A DNA stretch of 6,989 bases from Actinomycetota bacterium (GCA_019347785.1 JAHWKQ010000121.1:1-6989), one strand, 5' to 3'. Positions 1-6,565 are shown, counted from the stretch's first letter. A program made the numbers and translations. Notes: generated by a model from the sequence alone, not told the origin.

Positions 1-2
1 TG

Positions 3-593
3 GCGTCGGCCTGGTGGGCATGGGGCTGGCTGCGCCTGCCCGCGCTGCTCGCCCGTCCGCCGGCCGCGGCGGCCGCGGCGGTGCTGCTGGATCGCGACGG
101 CACCTTGATCCGCGACGTGCCCTACAACGGCGATCCCGGACGCGTGACGCCCATGCCGGGCGCGCGCGCGGCGCTTGACCGGCTGCGGGCGGCCGGTGTG
201 CGGCTGGCCGTCGTGTCGAACCAGAGCGGCGTGGCCCGACGGCTCGTCACCCGTGGGCAGGTGGACGCCGTCAACGAGCGGGTGGAGCAGTTGCTGGGCC
301 CGCTGGGCCCGTGGCTCGTCTGCCCGCACACCGAGGCGGACGGATGCGGCTGCCGCAAGCCCGCCCCGGGACTGATCGAGCGCGCGGCGGCACGGCTCGG
401 CGTGGCGACCACCGCGTGCGCGGTCGTGGGGGACATCGGGGCGGACGTCGACGCGGCCCTGGCCGCGGGGGCCCGCCCCGTCCTCGTCCCCACCGCGCGC
501 ACGCGCCCCGAGGAGGTCGAGGCGGCGCCGGAGGTCGCTCGCGACCTGGGAGACGCGGTCAGCCGGCTGTTGCCGGGCAGGGGTCGTCCATGA
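3..593 (+). CDS. gmhB: GmhB-like HAD-IIIA phosphatase domain (D-glycero-D-manno-heptose 1,7-bisphosphate 7-phosphatase), C-terminal part of a longer gene
   Basis: Predicted to remove the 7-phosphate of heptose 1,7-bisphosphate in the cytoplasm, the third step towards ADP-heptose. Numbering from the GTG at 81, the HAD motifs are DRDGT (4-8; nucleophile Asp4, acid/base Asp6), SNQSG (46-50), Lys93 in CRKPAPG, and GD(118)xxxD(122). Cys81-Pro-His83 and Cys89-Gly-Cys91 match the structural zinc site of GmhB and the related HisB phosphatase, with only five residues between the His and the second Cys pair. The frame is open back to base 3 with no stop. GTG81 is the only start codon in this frame before the motif, but it has no Shine-Dalgarno and would cut the first beta strand just before DRDGT. 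The upstream residues (Trp-rich, then RPP and six Ala) look like the end of another domain plus a linker. I therefore read this as the 3' part of a larger, possibly fused protein; the 170-residue form is the alternative. The stop overlaps the next start by 4 bases. HisB-like phosphatase is less likely given the gmhA and hldE neighbours. Confidence 0.85.
   Translation, partial: ASAWWAWGWLRLPALLARPPAAAAAAVLLDRDGTLIRDVPYNGDPGRVTPMPGARAALDRLRAAGVRLAVVSNQSGVARRLVTRGQVDAVNERVEQLLGPLGPWLVCPHTEADGCGCRKPAPGLIERAAARLGVATTACAVVGDIGADVDAALAAGARPVLVPTARTRPEEVEAAPEVARDLGDAVSRLLPGRGRP
62..79. repeat. Two perfect tandem copies of the 9-mer GGCCGCGGC
   Basis: Bases 62-70 and 71-79 are identical 9-mers directly before the HAD domain. 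In the open frame this stretch encodes most of a six-alanine run that follows Arg-Pro-Pro. This fits a flexible or low-complexity interdomain linker produced by repeat slippage in very GC-rich DNA; it has no features of a regulatory site. Confidence 0.6.
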
Positions 594-1645
594 GCCGCCA
601 CGTCCTGCTGGTCCGCCCGGACAACGAGGGCGACGTCCTGCTCACGGGGCCCGCCGTGCGGGCCGTGGCCGCGACCGCGGGGCGGGTGACCCTGCTCTGC
701 GGCCCTCGCGGCGAGAAGGCGGCCCGCCTGCTGCCAGGTGTGGACGACGTGATCGTCTGGCGGCATCCGTGGATCGACCCGGAGCCCCCGCCAGTGGACC
801 GCGGCGACGTCCTCGGACTGGTCGACCGGGTGGCGGGGGCCGGGGTCGACGAGGCGGTCGTGCTCACCTCGTTCCACCAAAGCCCGCTGCCCACCGCGTT
901 GGTGCTGCGGATGGCCGGCGTGGCGGTCATCGCCGCGGTGAGCGAGGACTACCCGGGCTCGCTGCTCGACGTCCGCCACCACGTCGACGACGAGGTCCAC
1001 GAGGTCGAGCGGGCTCTGTCGACGGTGGCCACGCTCGGCTACACCCTTCCGCCCGGCGACGCCGGCCGCCTGGCGGTGCGCCGCACCGGCGCCGCCCCCG
1101 CCGGGTGTGAGGGGCCGTACGTCGTGGTGCACCCGGGGGCGTCGGCCCCGGCCCGCGCCTGGGCGCCCGACCGCAACACCGCGCTCGTCGCGGCGCTCGC
1201 CGACCAGGGGCGGCGCGTGGTGGTCACCGGCGGGCCGGGCGAGCGGGCGCTGACGGCGCAGGTCGTCGGCGCGGGACGACCGGGGGTGGTCGACCTGGGC
1301 GGGCGCACGGACCTGGCCGTGCTCGCGGAGGTGCTCGCCGGGGCGGAGGTGGTCGTGGTCGGCAACACCGGCCCGGCGCACCTGGCCGCGGCCGTGGGCA
1401 CGCCCGTGGTGTCGCTGTACGCCCCGACCGTGCCCGCGGCGCGCTGGCGGCCGTGGGGGGTGCCCCACGAGCTGTTGCACGTCGACGTGCCCTGCGCCGG
1501 ATGCCGGGCCCAGGTCTGCCCGGTCCCCGGCCATCCGTGCCTGGGCGGGGTCGGCGTCGCGGACGTGGCGGCGGCGGTGCGGCGCCTGGCACCCGTCCGC
1601 GCGCCGCTCGCCGGCGTAACGGCGACGACCCGGGACGCCCGATGA
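590..1645 (+). CDS. Glycosyltransferase family 9 (heptosyltransferase-like)
   Basis: A 351-residue GT-B fold enzyme of the family containing the ADP-heptose:LPS heptosyltransferases WaaC, WaaF and WaaQ; it likely moves heptose (or a related sugar) from a nucleotide donor to a glycan or lipid acceptor on the cytoplasmic side. Visible landmarks are the N-terminal strand followed by EGD (13-15), matching the family's conserved Gly-Asp; HPGAS (181-185) starting the C-terminal Rossmann domain; TGGPGE (213-218); and GNTGPAH (258-264), matching the (D/N)(S/T)GxxH nucleotide-sugar signature. Asn259 stands where WaaC-type enzymes usually have Asp. The tail carries Cys302-x2-Cys305-x4-Cys310 and Cys317, resembling the Cys-rich end of many GT9 proteins. 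Length is normal for the family. The ATG overlaps the upstream stop as ATGA, with a weak AGGGG six bases ahead. Adjacent heptose-activation genes support heptose as donor; the acceptor is unknown. Confidence 0.86.
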   Translation: MSRHVLLVRPDNEGDVLLTGPAVRAVAATAGRVTLLCGPRGEKAARLLPGVDDVIVWRHPWIDPEPPPVDRGDVLGLVDRVAGAGVDEAVVLTSFHQSPLPTALVLRMAGVAVIAAVSEDYPGSLLDVRHHVDDEVHEVERALSTVATLGYTLPPGDAGRLAVRRTGAAPAGCEGPYVVVHPGASAPARAWAPDRNTALVAALADQGRRVVVTGGPGERALTAQVVGAGRPGVVDLGGRTDLAVLAEVLAGAEVVVVGNTGPAHLAAAVGTPVVSLYAPTVPAARWRPWGVPHELLHVDVPCAGCRAQVCPVPGHPCLGGVGVADVAAAVRRLAPVRAPLAGVTATTRDAR

Positions 1646-2601
1646 GGGTGCTGCTGTGGCACGTCCACGGCTCCTGGACGACCGCGTTCGTCCAGGGCCG
1701 GCACGACTACCTCGTGCCGGTGCTCCCCGACCGCGGGCCCGACGGCCTGGGCCGCGCGCGGACCTGGGAGTGGCCCGGGTCGGTGGTCGAGGTCACGCCC
1801 GCCGAGGCAAGGGGCGCCGACGTCGACGTCGTGGTCCTGCAGCGCCCCGCCGAGCTGGACGGCCTGGCCGAGCGCTGGCTGGGCGGCCGGCGCCCCGGTC
1901 GCGACGTCCCCGCGGTCTACCTCGAGCACAACGCGCCGCAGGGGCGCATCGCCGGCATGCGTCATCCCGCCGCGGGCCGGCCCGGCCTGCTGGTCGTGCA
2001 CGTCACGCACTTCAACGACCTGTTCTGGGACACCCGGGGCACGCCGACGGCCGTCGTCGAGCACGGCGTCGTCGACCCCGGCCCGCGCTACACGGGAGAA
2101 CTGGCCAGGGCGGCGGTGGTGCTCAACGAGGGGCGCCGGCGGGGGCGGGTCACCGGGACCGACCTGCTGCCCCGCCTGGGCGAGGCGGTCCCGCTGGACC
2201 TGTTCGGGATCGGGGCGGGCGAGCTGGCGTACGGGCACGGCCTCGCGGCCGTGCACGACGACCTGCCCCAGGCCCGTCTGCACGCCGAGCTCGCCCGCCG
2301 CCGGGTCTACGCCCACCCGGTCCGGTGGACGTCGCTGGGCCTGGCGCTGTTGGAGGCGATGCACCTGGGCATGCCCGTGGTCGCGCTGGCGACGACCGAG
2401 GTGCCCGACGCGGTGCCGGCGGACGCCGGTGTCGTCTCCACGCGGGTGGACGACCTGGTGGCGGGGCTCCGGCGGCTGGTGGCCGACCCGGCCGAGGCGC
2501 GCGAGCGCGGGCGGGTCGCCCGCGCCGCGGCTCTGGACCGTTACGGGCTGGCGCGCTTTCTCGCGGACTGGGACCGGGTCCTCAAGGAGGTGACGCGATG
2601 A
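1642..2601 (+). CDS. Divergent GT-B glycosyltransferase
   Basis: A 319-residue protein that looks like a compact GT4/GT1-type transferase. It begins with a Rossmann-like strand (MRVLLWHVHG), has an EHNAPQGR segment (95-102), and ends with the C-terminal nucleotide-sugar region SLGLALLEAM (231-240) followed by GMPVVAL. This resembles the retaining GT4 E-x7-E motif: Glu238 is kept, but the first Glu is replaced by Thr230. The N-terminal domain is shorter than in typical GT4 enzymes (about 350-420 residues), and no signal peptide or membrane segment is seen, so it should be cytosolic or peripheral. Start chosen at the ATG overlapping the previous stop (ATGA); an earlier in-frame start at 1453 would lie wholly inside the GT9 gene. 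The ending is followed without a gap by a second GT. It presumably adds a sugar to the same glycan; donor and acceptor cannot be told from sequence. Confidence 0.75.
   Translation: MRVLLWHVHGSWTTAFVQGRHDYLVPVLPDRGPDGLGRARTWEWPGSVVEVTPAEARGADVDVVVLQRPAELDGLAERWLGGRRPGRDVPAVYLEHNAPQGRIAGMRHPAAGRPGLLVVHVTHFNDLFWDTRGTPTAVVEHGVVDPGPRYTGELARAAVVLNEGRRRGRVTGTDLLPRLGEAVPLDLFGIGAGELAYGHGLAAVHDDLPQARLHAELARRRVYAHPVRWTSLGLALLEAMHLGMPVVALATTEVPDAVPADAGVVSTRVDDLVAGLRRLVADPAEARERGRVARAAALDRYGLARFLADWDRVLKEVTR
2584..2591 (+). promoter_or_regulatory. Strong Shine-Dalgarno for the GT4 gene
   Basis: AAGGAGGT lies in the last codons of the preceding glycosyltransferase gene, six bases before ATG 2598. It is a near-perfect anti-16S complement and fixes the start of the downstream gene. 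Several other genes in the block have only weak sites and may depend on coupling, so this gene is probably re-initiated efficiently. Confidence 0.8.
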
Positions 2602-3836
2602 GGGTGGCGATGGTGTCCGAGCACGCCAGCCCATTGGCCGTCGTCGGCGGCGTGGATGCCGGCGGGCAGAACGTGTACGTCGCCGCGCTGGCGTCCGCGC
2701 TCGCCCGGCGGGGCATGGAGGTCACCGTCCACACCCGCCGGGACGCACCCGGCCTGCCCGACCGGGTGAGGACGCCGTCGGGGGTGGTCGTCGACCACGT
2801 GCCGGCCGGTCCCGCGCGGCCGGTCCCCAAGGACGACCTGCTGGCCCACATGGACGCCTTCACGGCTGTCCTGCGGGACCGCTGGGAGCGCCGACGCCCG
2901 GACATCGCCCACTCCCACTTCTGGATGTCGGGCAGGGCGGCGCTGGAGGCCGGACACCCGCTCGGGGTGCCGGTGGCCCACACCTTCCACGCCCTCGGGT
3001 CCGTCAAGCGCCGTCACCAGGGAGCGTTGGACACGAGCCCCGCCCAGCGGCTCGACGAGGAGCGCCGCATCGTCGCGACCGCTGACCGCATCGTGGCGAC
3101 CTGCACCGACGAGGTCTTCGAGCTGCGCCGGCTGGGGGCCGATCTCGACCGGGTGACGATCGTGCCGTGCGGCGTCGACCTCGACCGGTTCCGTCCGGAC
3201 GGGGACGCCGAGCCGCGGCCGGGCGGCCGGGGCCACCGCCACCGCCTCGTCACCGTCGGTCGCCTCGTCGAGCGCAAGGGCATCGCCGACGTGGTGGCCG
3301 CCCTGGCGGGCCTCGAAGACGCCGAGCTGGTCGTGGCGGGAGGCCCCCACCCCGACCATCTGGGCGGCGACGAGCAGGTCGCCGGTCTGCGGTCGGCCGC
3401 GCGGCGCGGCGGCGTCGCCGCCCGGGTCGACCTGCGCGGGCGCGTGCCCCACGAGGCCGTCGCCTCGCTGCTGCGGTCGGCGGACGTCGTCGTGTGCGCC
3501 CCCTGGTACGAGCCGTTCGGGATGGTGCCGCTGGAGGCGATGGCCTGCGGCGTGCCGGTGGTCGTGTCCGCGGTCGGCGGGCTGGTCGACACGGTCGTGG
3601 ACGGCGTGACCGGCCTGCACGTGCCGCCCCGGAGACCAGGCGAGCTGTGCCGCGCGCTGCGGTGGCTGCTGGCCGATCCGGCCCGGCGCGCACGGCTGGG
3701 CGCAGCCGGGGTACGCCGGGTGCGGGAGCGTTACGGCTGGGACCGTCTCGCCGACGCGACGCTGCGCGTCTACGCCGACCTGGTGGGCCACCGCCCGGCC
3801 GAGCTGGAGCCGCCGGCGCCGGTGGCGCTGCCGTGA
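2598..3836 (+). CDS. Glycosyltransferase family 4 (MshA / sucrose-phosphate-synthase-like group)
   Basis: A 412-residue retaining GT-B transferase with both domains intact. The N-terminal domain has the glycine-rich VGGVDAGGQNVYV loop (16-28), typical of the GT4 branch that includes MshA and sucrose synthases, then HSHFWMSG (105-112) and AHTFHALG (127-134). The C-terminal domain has GRLVERKG (221-228), supplying the Arg222 and Lys227 that bind donor phosphates, and EPFGMVPLE (305-313), a full E-x7-E motif with Glu305 and Glu313, followed by ACGVPVV. There is no signal peptide or transmembrane helix. The start is set by ATG 2598, overlapping the previous stop and preceded by a strong Shine-Dalgarno. 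MshA itself (mycothiol synthesis) is a possible paralogue, but its placement between heptosyltransferase and heptose-synthesis genes argues for a role in glycan assembly. The sugar donor is not predictable. Confidence 0.88.
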   Translation: MRVAMVSEHASPLAVVGGVDAGGQNVYVAALASALARRGMEVTVHTRRDAPGLPDRVRTPSGVVVDHVPAGPARPVPKDDLLAHMDAFTAVLRDRWERRRPDIAHSHFWMSGRAALEAGHPLGVPVAHTFHALGSVKRRHQGALDTSPAQRLDEERRIVATADRIVATCTDEVFELRRLGADLDRVTIVPCGVDLDRFRPDGDAEPRPGGRGHRHRLVTVGRLVERKGIADVVAALAGLEDAELVVAGGPHPDHLGGDEQVAGLRSAARRGGVAARVDLRGRVPHEAVASLLRSADVVVCAPWYEPFGMVPLEAMACGVPVVVSAVGGLVDTVVDGVTGLHVPPRRPGELCRALRWLLADPARRARLGAAGVRRVRERYGWDRLADATLRVYADLVGHRPAELEPPAPVALP

Positions 3837-4468
3837 CGGGCGCCGACGGGCGCGGCTCCCCGCCGACCGGCCGCGCCCACCTGGCGGCGCTGCGAGGCCC
3901 CCTGGCGGCCCTCGAGCGCGACGTCGACCGCGTCGACGCCTGGGGACGTCGTCTCGGCGCGGTGCTCCTCGGCGGCGGGCGGTTGCTGGCGGCGGGCAAC
4001 GGGGGAAGCGCCGCGCTGGCGCAGCACCTGACGAGCGAGCTCGTCGGACGCTTCCGTGACGACCGGCCGCCGCTGAGCGCGCTGGCGCTGCACGCCGAGA
4101 CGTCCAGCGTCACGGCCATCGGCAACGACTACGGCGCGGCGGAGGTCTTCGCGCGCCAGGTGCGCGCCCACGGCCGGTCCGGCGACGTCCTCGTCGCCAT
4201 CAGCACGTCCGGCGGCAGCGCCAACGTCGTGGACGCGGCGGCGGCGGCCAGGGACGCCGGCGTGCTGGTGTGGGGACTGACCGGCCCGGGCCCGAACCCG
4301 TTGACGGTCCGCTGCGACGACGCGGTCTGCGTGGACGCGCCGACCACCGCCACCGTGCAGGAGGTCCACCAGGTCGTCGTCCACCTGCTGTGCGCGGCCG
4401 TCGACGTCGAGGTCGCCCGCGCCCGCGGGCGTGTGGACGCCGCCGTGGGCGGCGGAGGCGCGGCGTGA
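3833..4468 (+). CDS. gmhA: Sedoheptulose 7-phosphate isomerase (GmhA-like SIS protein)
   Basis: Converts sedoheptulose 7-phosphate to D-glycero-D-manno-heptose 7-phosphate, the first committed step of the heptose pathway, in the cytoplasm. The 211-residue protein is one SIS domain with the phosphate-binding loop AGNGGSA (54-60) and STSGGSAN (124-131). The metal-ligand pattern of characterised GmhA proteins is preserved by spacing: His65 and Glu69 (QHLTSELVGRF), then Gln176 and His184 (QEVHQVVVH), matching the His/Glu four-apart and Gln/His eight-apart sets. GNDYG (97-101) and DRPPLSALAL also match the family. Slightly longer than the usual ~190-200 residues because of an N-terminal extension and a Gly/Ala-rich tail. 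The GTG start at 3833 overlaps the GT4 stop as GTGA with no good Shine-Dalgarno, so translation is probably coupled. DiaA-type SIS proteins are the alternative, made unlikely by the hldE neighbour. Confidence 0.92.
   Translation: MTGADGRGSPPTGRAHLAALRGPLAALERDVDRVDAWGRRLGAVLLGGGRLLAAGNGGSAALAQHLTSELVGRFRDDRPPLSALALHAETSSVTAIGNDYGAAEVFARQVRAHGRSGDVLVAISTSGGSANVVDAAAAARDAGVLVWGLTGPGPNPLTVRCDDAVCVDAPTTATVQEVHQVVVHLLCAAVDVEVARARGRVDAAVGGGGAA
4454..4458 (+). promoter_or_regulatory. Shine-Dalgarno for the hldE-like gene
   Basis: GGAGG sits in the last codons of the gmhA-like gene, six bases before the GTG at 4465. It supports GTG 4465 as the start rather than the earlier in-frame start at 4270, which lies inside the isomerase gene. 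Confidence 0.65.
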
Positions 4469-5862
4469 GCGGGCCTCGCCGCCTCGTCGTGCTCGGGGAC
4501 ACGCTGCTGGACCGGGACCTGGTCGGGGTCTGCGACCGTCTGTCGCCGGAGGCGCCCGTCCCGGTCATCGACGACCCGGTCTCGCGCACCCGCCCGGGTG
4601 GCGCGGGGCTGGCCGCCGCACTCGCGGCCGGCGACGGCCTGCGGGTCACGCTGGTGACGGCGCTCGCCGACGACGAGCCGGCACGGGAGGCGGTGGCGCC
4701 GCTGGCCCGGGCGGGGGTCGAGGTCGTCGCGCTGCCGGGGCGGGGCGCCACGCCCTGCAAGGTACGGGTGCGGGCGGGGAACCAGTCCGTCGCCCGGCTG
4801 GACTACGGGACACACGGGGTGCGGCCCACCGGCCCGCTGCCGCCGGCGGGCCTGCGGGCACTGGCCGCGGCCGATGCGGTGCTCGTGTCCGACTACGGGC
4901 GGGGGATGAGCGGCCACGGGCCCGTGCGCCGCGCGCTGGCGGCGCTGACGGCTCGCACCCCCGTCGTGTGGGACCCGCACCCCCGCGGCGGCTCTCCCGT
5001 GGCGGGCGCGCGGCTGGTCACACCGAGCGTGGCCGAGGCGCGCGGGGTCGGCGGGGTGCCGGGCACCGGCCTGGCGGACCTCACGGCGCTCGGCCGCACG
5101 CTCCTGGGGCGCTGGCGCGCCGTGGCCGTGGCCATCACCCTGGGCTCCGACGGGGCACTGCTGGTCGCGGGCGACGGGTCACCGCTGCGGGTGCCGGTCC
5201 CGGCGGCGGCCCGGGGTCCCGGCGCCCCGTCCGACACCTGCGGGGCGGGCGACCGCTTCGCCGCCGCGGCCGCGGGCCTGCTGGCCGCCGGCGCCCTTCC
5301 CAGTGAGGCGGTCACCGGGGCGGTAGCCGGCGCCTCCGCCTTCGTCGCGGCCGGGGCCGCGTCCGGTTCGTGGTCGCCGCCCTCCGCCGCGCCGCCGGGC
5401 GCCGCCTCCGCGGCCGACGTGGTGGGGCGGGCGCGGGCCCGCGGCGGCGTGGTCGCCGCCACCGGCGGCTGCTTCGACCTGCTGCACGCCGGACACGTGC
5501 GGATGCTGCAGAGCGCCCGAGCGCTGGGCGACTGCCTCGTCGTGTGCCTGAACTCCGACGCGTCGGTACGGCGCCTCAAGGGCCCCGGCCGGCCACTCGT
5601 GTCGGCGGTCGACCGGGCCGCCGTGCTCGGTGGGCTGGCCTGCGTGGACGCGGTCGAGGTGTTCGACGAGGACACGCCCGAGCGCGTCCTGGCCCGACTA
5701 CGCCCCGACGTGTGGGCCAAGGGCGCCGACTACGCGGTCGGCGACCTGCCGGAGGCGCCGCTGGTGGAGAGCTGGGGAGGGCAGGCCGTGGTGCTGCCCT
5801 ACGTCGCGGGTCGCTCCACGACCCGGCTGATCGAGGAGGTCACGCGTCGTGACAGCGGGTGA
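4465..5862 (+). CDS. hldE: Bifunctional heptose 7-phosphate kinase / heptose 1-phosphate adenylyltransferase (HldE/RfaE-like)
   Basis: A 465-residue two-domain enzyme, close to E. coli HldE (477). Domain 1 (about 6-300) is a ribokinase/PfkB-type kinase making heptose 1,7-bisphosphate: GDTLLDRD (11-18), LSPEAPVPV (26-34), RPGGAG (43-48), LVSDYGRG (140-147), and DTCGAGD (257-263) with catalytic Asp263. Domain 2 (about 328-460) is a nucleotidyltransferase that activates heptose 1-phosphate: GGCFDLLHAGH (334-344) with the HxGH ATP site (His341, His344), NSDASVRRLKGPGRP (363-377), KGADY (419-423) and the RSTTRLIEE end motif. A Ser/Pro/Ala linker (about 301-320) joins them. The fused HldE form predicts the beta-anomer/ADP route rather than the GDP route. 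Odd point: the substrate-loop Asn of E. coli HldE (GGAANVA) is Leu49 here. GTG start with GGAGG six bases ahead; 4-base overlap with gmhA and 14-base overlap with the SDR gene. Confidence 0.93.
   Translation: MSGPRRLVVLGDTLLDRDLVGVCDRLSPEAPVPVIDDPVSRTRPGGAGLAAALAAGDGLRVTLVTALADDEPAREAVAPLARAGVEVVALPGRGATPCKVRVRAGNQSVARLDYGTHGVRPTGPLPPAGLRALAAADAVLVSDYGRGMSGHGPVRRALAALTARTPVVWDPHPRGGSPVAGARLVTPSVAEARGVGGVPGTGLADLTALGRTLLGRWRAVAVAITLGSDGALLVAGDGSPLRVPVPAAARGPGAPSDTCGAGDRFAAAAAGLLAAGALPSEAVTGAVAGASAFVAAGAASGSWSPPSAAPPGAASAADVVGRARARGGVVAATGGCFDLLHAGHVRMLQSARALGDCLVVCLNSDASVRRLKGPGRPLVSAVDRAAVLGGLACVDAVEVFDEDTPERVLARLRPDVWAKGADYAVGDLPEAPLVESWGGQAVVLPYVAGRSTTRLIEEVTRRDSG
5833..5840 (+). promoter_or_regulatory. 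Shine-Dalgarno that fixes the SDR start
   Basis: GAGGAGGT lies eight bases before GTG 5849, inside the end of the hldE-like gene. The alternative ATG at 5864, just after the hldE stop, would be 23 bases away, so the site supports GTG 5849 and a 14-base overlap. Confidence 0.75.
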
Positions 5863-6565
5863 GATGGCGGCTGGCGGCGACCCGGGAACCGTCCTGGTCA
5901 CGGGCGGGGCCTCGGGCCTGGGCGCCGCGGTCGTGTCAGCCGTGCGGGAGGCCGGCGGGACGGCGGTGGTGCTGGACATCGCCCCGCCGTCGGCCGCGCC
6001 GGCGGGCACCGACTACCGGCAGGTCGACCTGGCGGACACGGCCGCGGCGGGGGCCGCCGTGAAGCGGGTCACCGAGCGGCACCGGCTCGACGGAGTGGTC
6101 GCCGCCGCGGGAATCGACGAGTCCGGACCGCTGGCCCAGGTGCCCGCGCCCGCGTGGGAGCGCGTGGTGGCGGTCAACCTGCTGGGCACCGCGGCGGTCG
6201 TGCGAGCCGCCCTGCCGTGCCTGGAGGCCACGGGCGGGCGGGTGGTGACCGTCGCCTCGACCCTGGGATTCCGCGTCTTCCCGGACGCCACCGCCTATTG
6301 CGCGAGCAAGTTCGGGCTTGTCGGGTTCACCCGTGCCCTGGCGGTGGAGACCGCCGGTCGCGTGGGCGTCACCCTTCTGGTCCCCGGCGGCATGGACACG
6401 GCCTTCTTCGACGCCCGGCCGGAGCAGTACAAGCCCGGGCCGGACGCCAAGCTCAACCATCCCCGGGACGTCGCCGACGCGGTGCTGTTCGCGTTGCGCC
6501 AGCCGCGGGGCTGCGAGGTGCGCGAGCTGGTGATCACACCGTCGGTCGAGCCGTCCTGGCCGTGA
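5849..6565 (+). CDS. Classical short-chain dehydrogenase/reductase (SDR)
   Basis: A 238-residue NAD(P)-dependent oxidoreductase with the classical SDR pattern: cofactor loop TGGASGLG (18-25), Asp43 at the end of the second beta strand (VLDI), which favours NAD over NADP, AAAG (85-88) where NNAG is usual, Asn110, and the catalytic Ser137, Tyr150 and Lys154 (YCASK). GGMDTAFFD (180-188) follows the active site and the end is PSVEPSWP. The substrate is probably a sugar or sugar nucleotide of this operon, inferred only from the tight coupling to hldE. It is not an HldD-type epimerase: those are extended SDRs of about 310 residues with a TGxxGxxG loop and a larger C-terminal substrate domain. Start chosen at GTG 5849 from the GAGGAGGT site. 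The stop overlaps the next GTG as GTGA. Confidence 0.88.
   Translation: MTAGEMAAGGDPGTVLVTGGASGLGAAVVSAVREAGGTAVVLDIAPPSAAPAGTDYRQVDLADTAAAGAAVKRVTERHRLDGVVAAAGIDESGPLAQVPAPAWERVVAVNLLGTAAVVRAALPCLEATGGRVVTVASTLGFRVFPDATAYCASKFGLVGFTRALAVETAGRVGVTLLVPGGMDTAFFDARPEQYKPGPDAKLNHPRDVADAVLFALRQPRGCEVRELVITPSVEPSWP

Noticed and set aside
81..83. GTG 81 as the true start of the HAD phosphatase gene
   Set aside because: No Shine-Dalgarno, it truncates the first beta strand before DRDGT, and the frame is open upstream. It is kept only as an alternative.
122..1534. Long minus-strand open frame (about 470 codons) opposite gmhB and the GT9 gene
   Set aside because: Its translation is Arg/Pro/His-rich low complexity with no recognisable motif. 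It is a shadow of the strong GC third-position bias of the real + strand genes.
1656..2597. Upstream in-frame extension of the GT4 gene to an ATG at 1656
   Set aside because: This stretch translates as Arg/Pro/Gly-rich nonsense and overlaps the preceding transferase in another frame; ATG 2598 has the ribosome site and begins the Rossmann strand.
1039..2634. Minus-strand open frame of about 531 codons, the longest antisense frame
   Set aside because: It covers two well-supported + strand glycosyltransferase genes with overlapping starts and stops, and shows no domain signature of its own.
2541..3791. Minus-strand open frame of about 416 codons opposite the GT4 gene
   Set aside because: The + strand frame has full GT4 motifs and a strong Shine-Dalgarno; the antisense product is unstructured, His/Gly/Arg-rich sequence.
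5864..5866. ATG 5864 as the SDR start
   Set aside because: It is 23 bases from the GAGGAGGT site, which is ideally spaced for GTG 5849 instead.
5849..6565. SDR as an HldD (ADP-heptose 6-epimerase)
   Set aside because: It is too short and has the classical TGGxxxGxG/YCASK pattern rather than the extended SDR layout of HldD.
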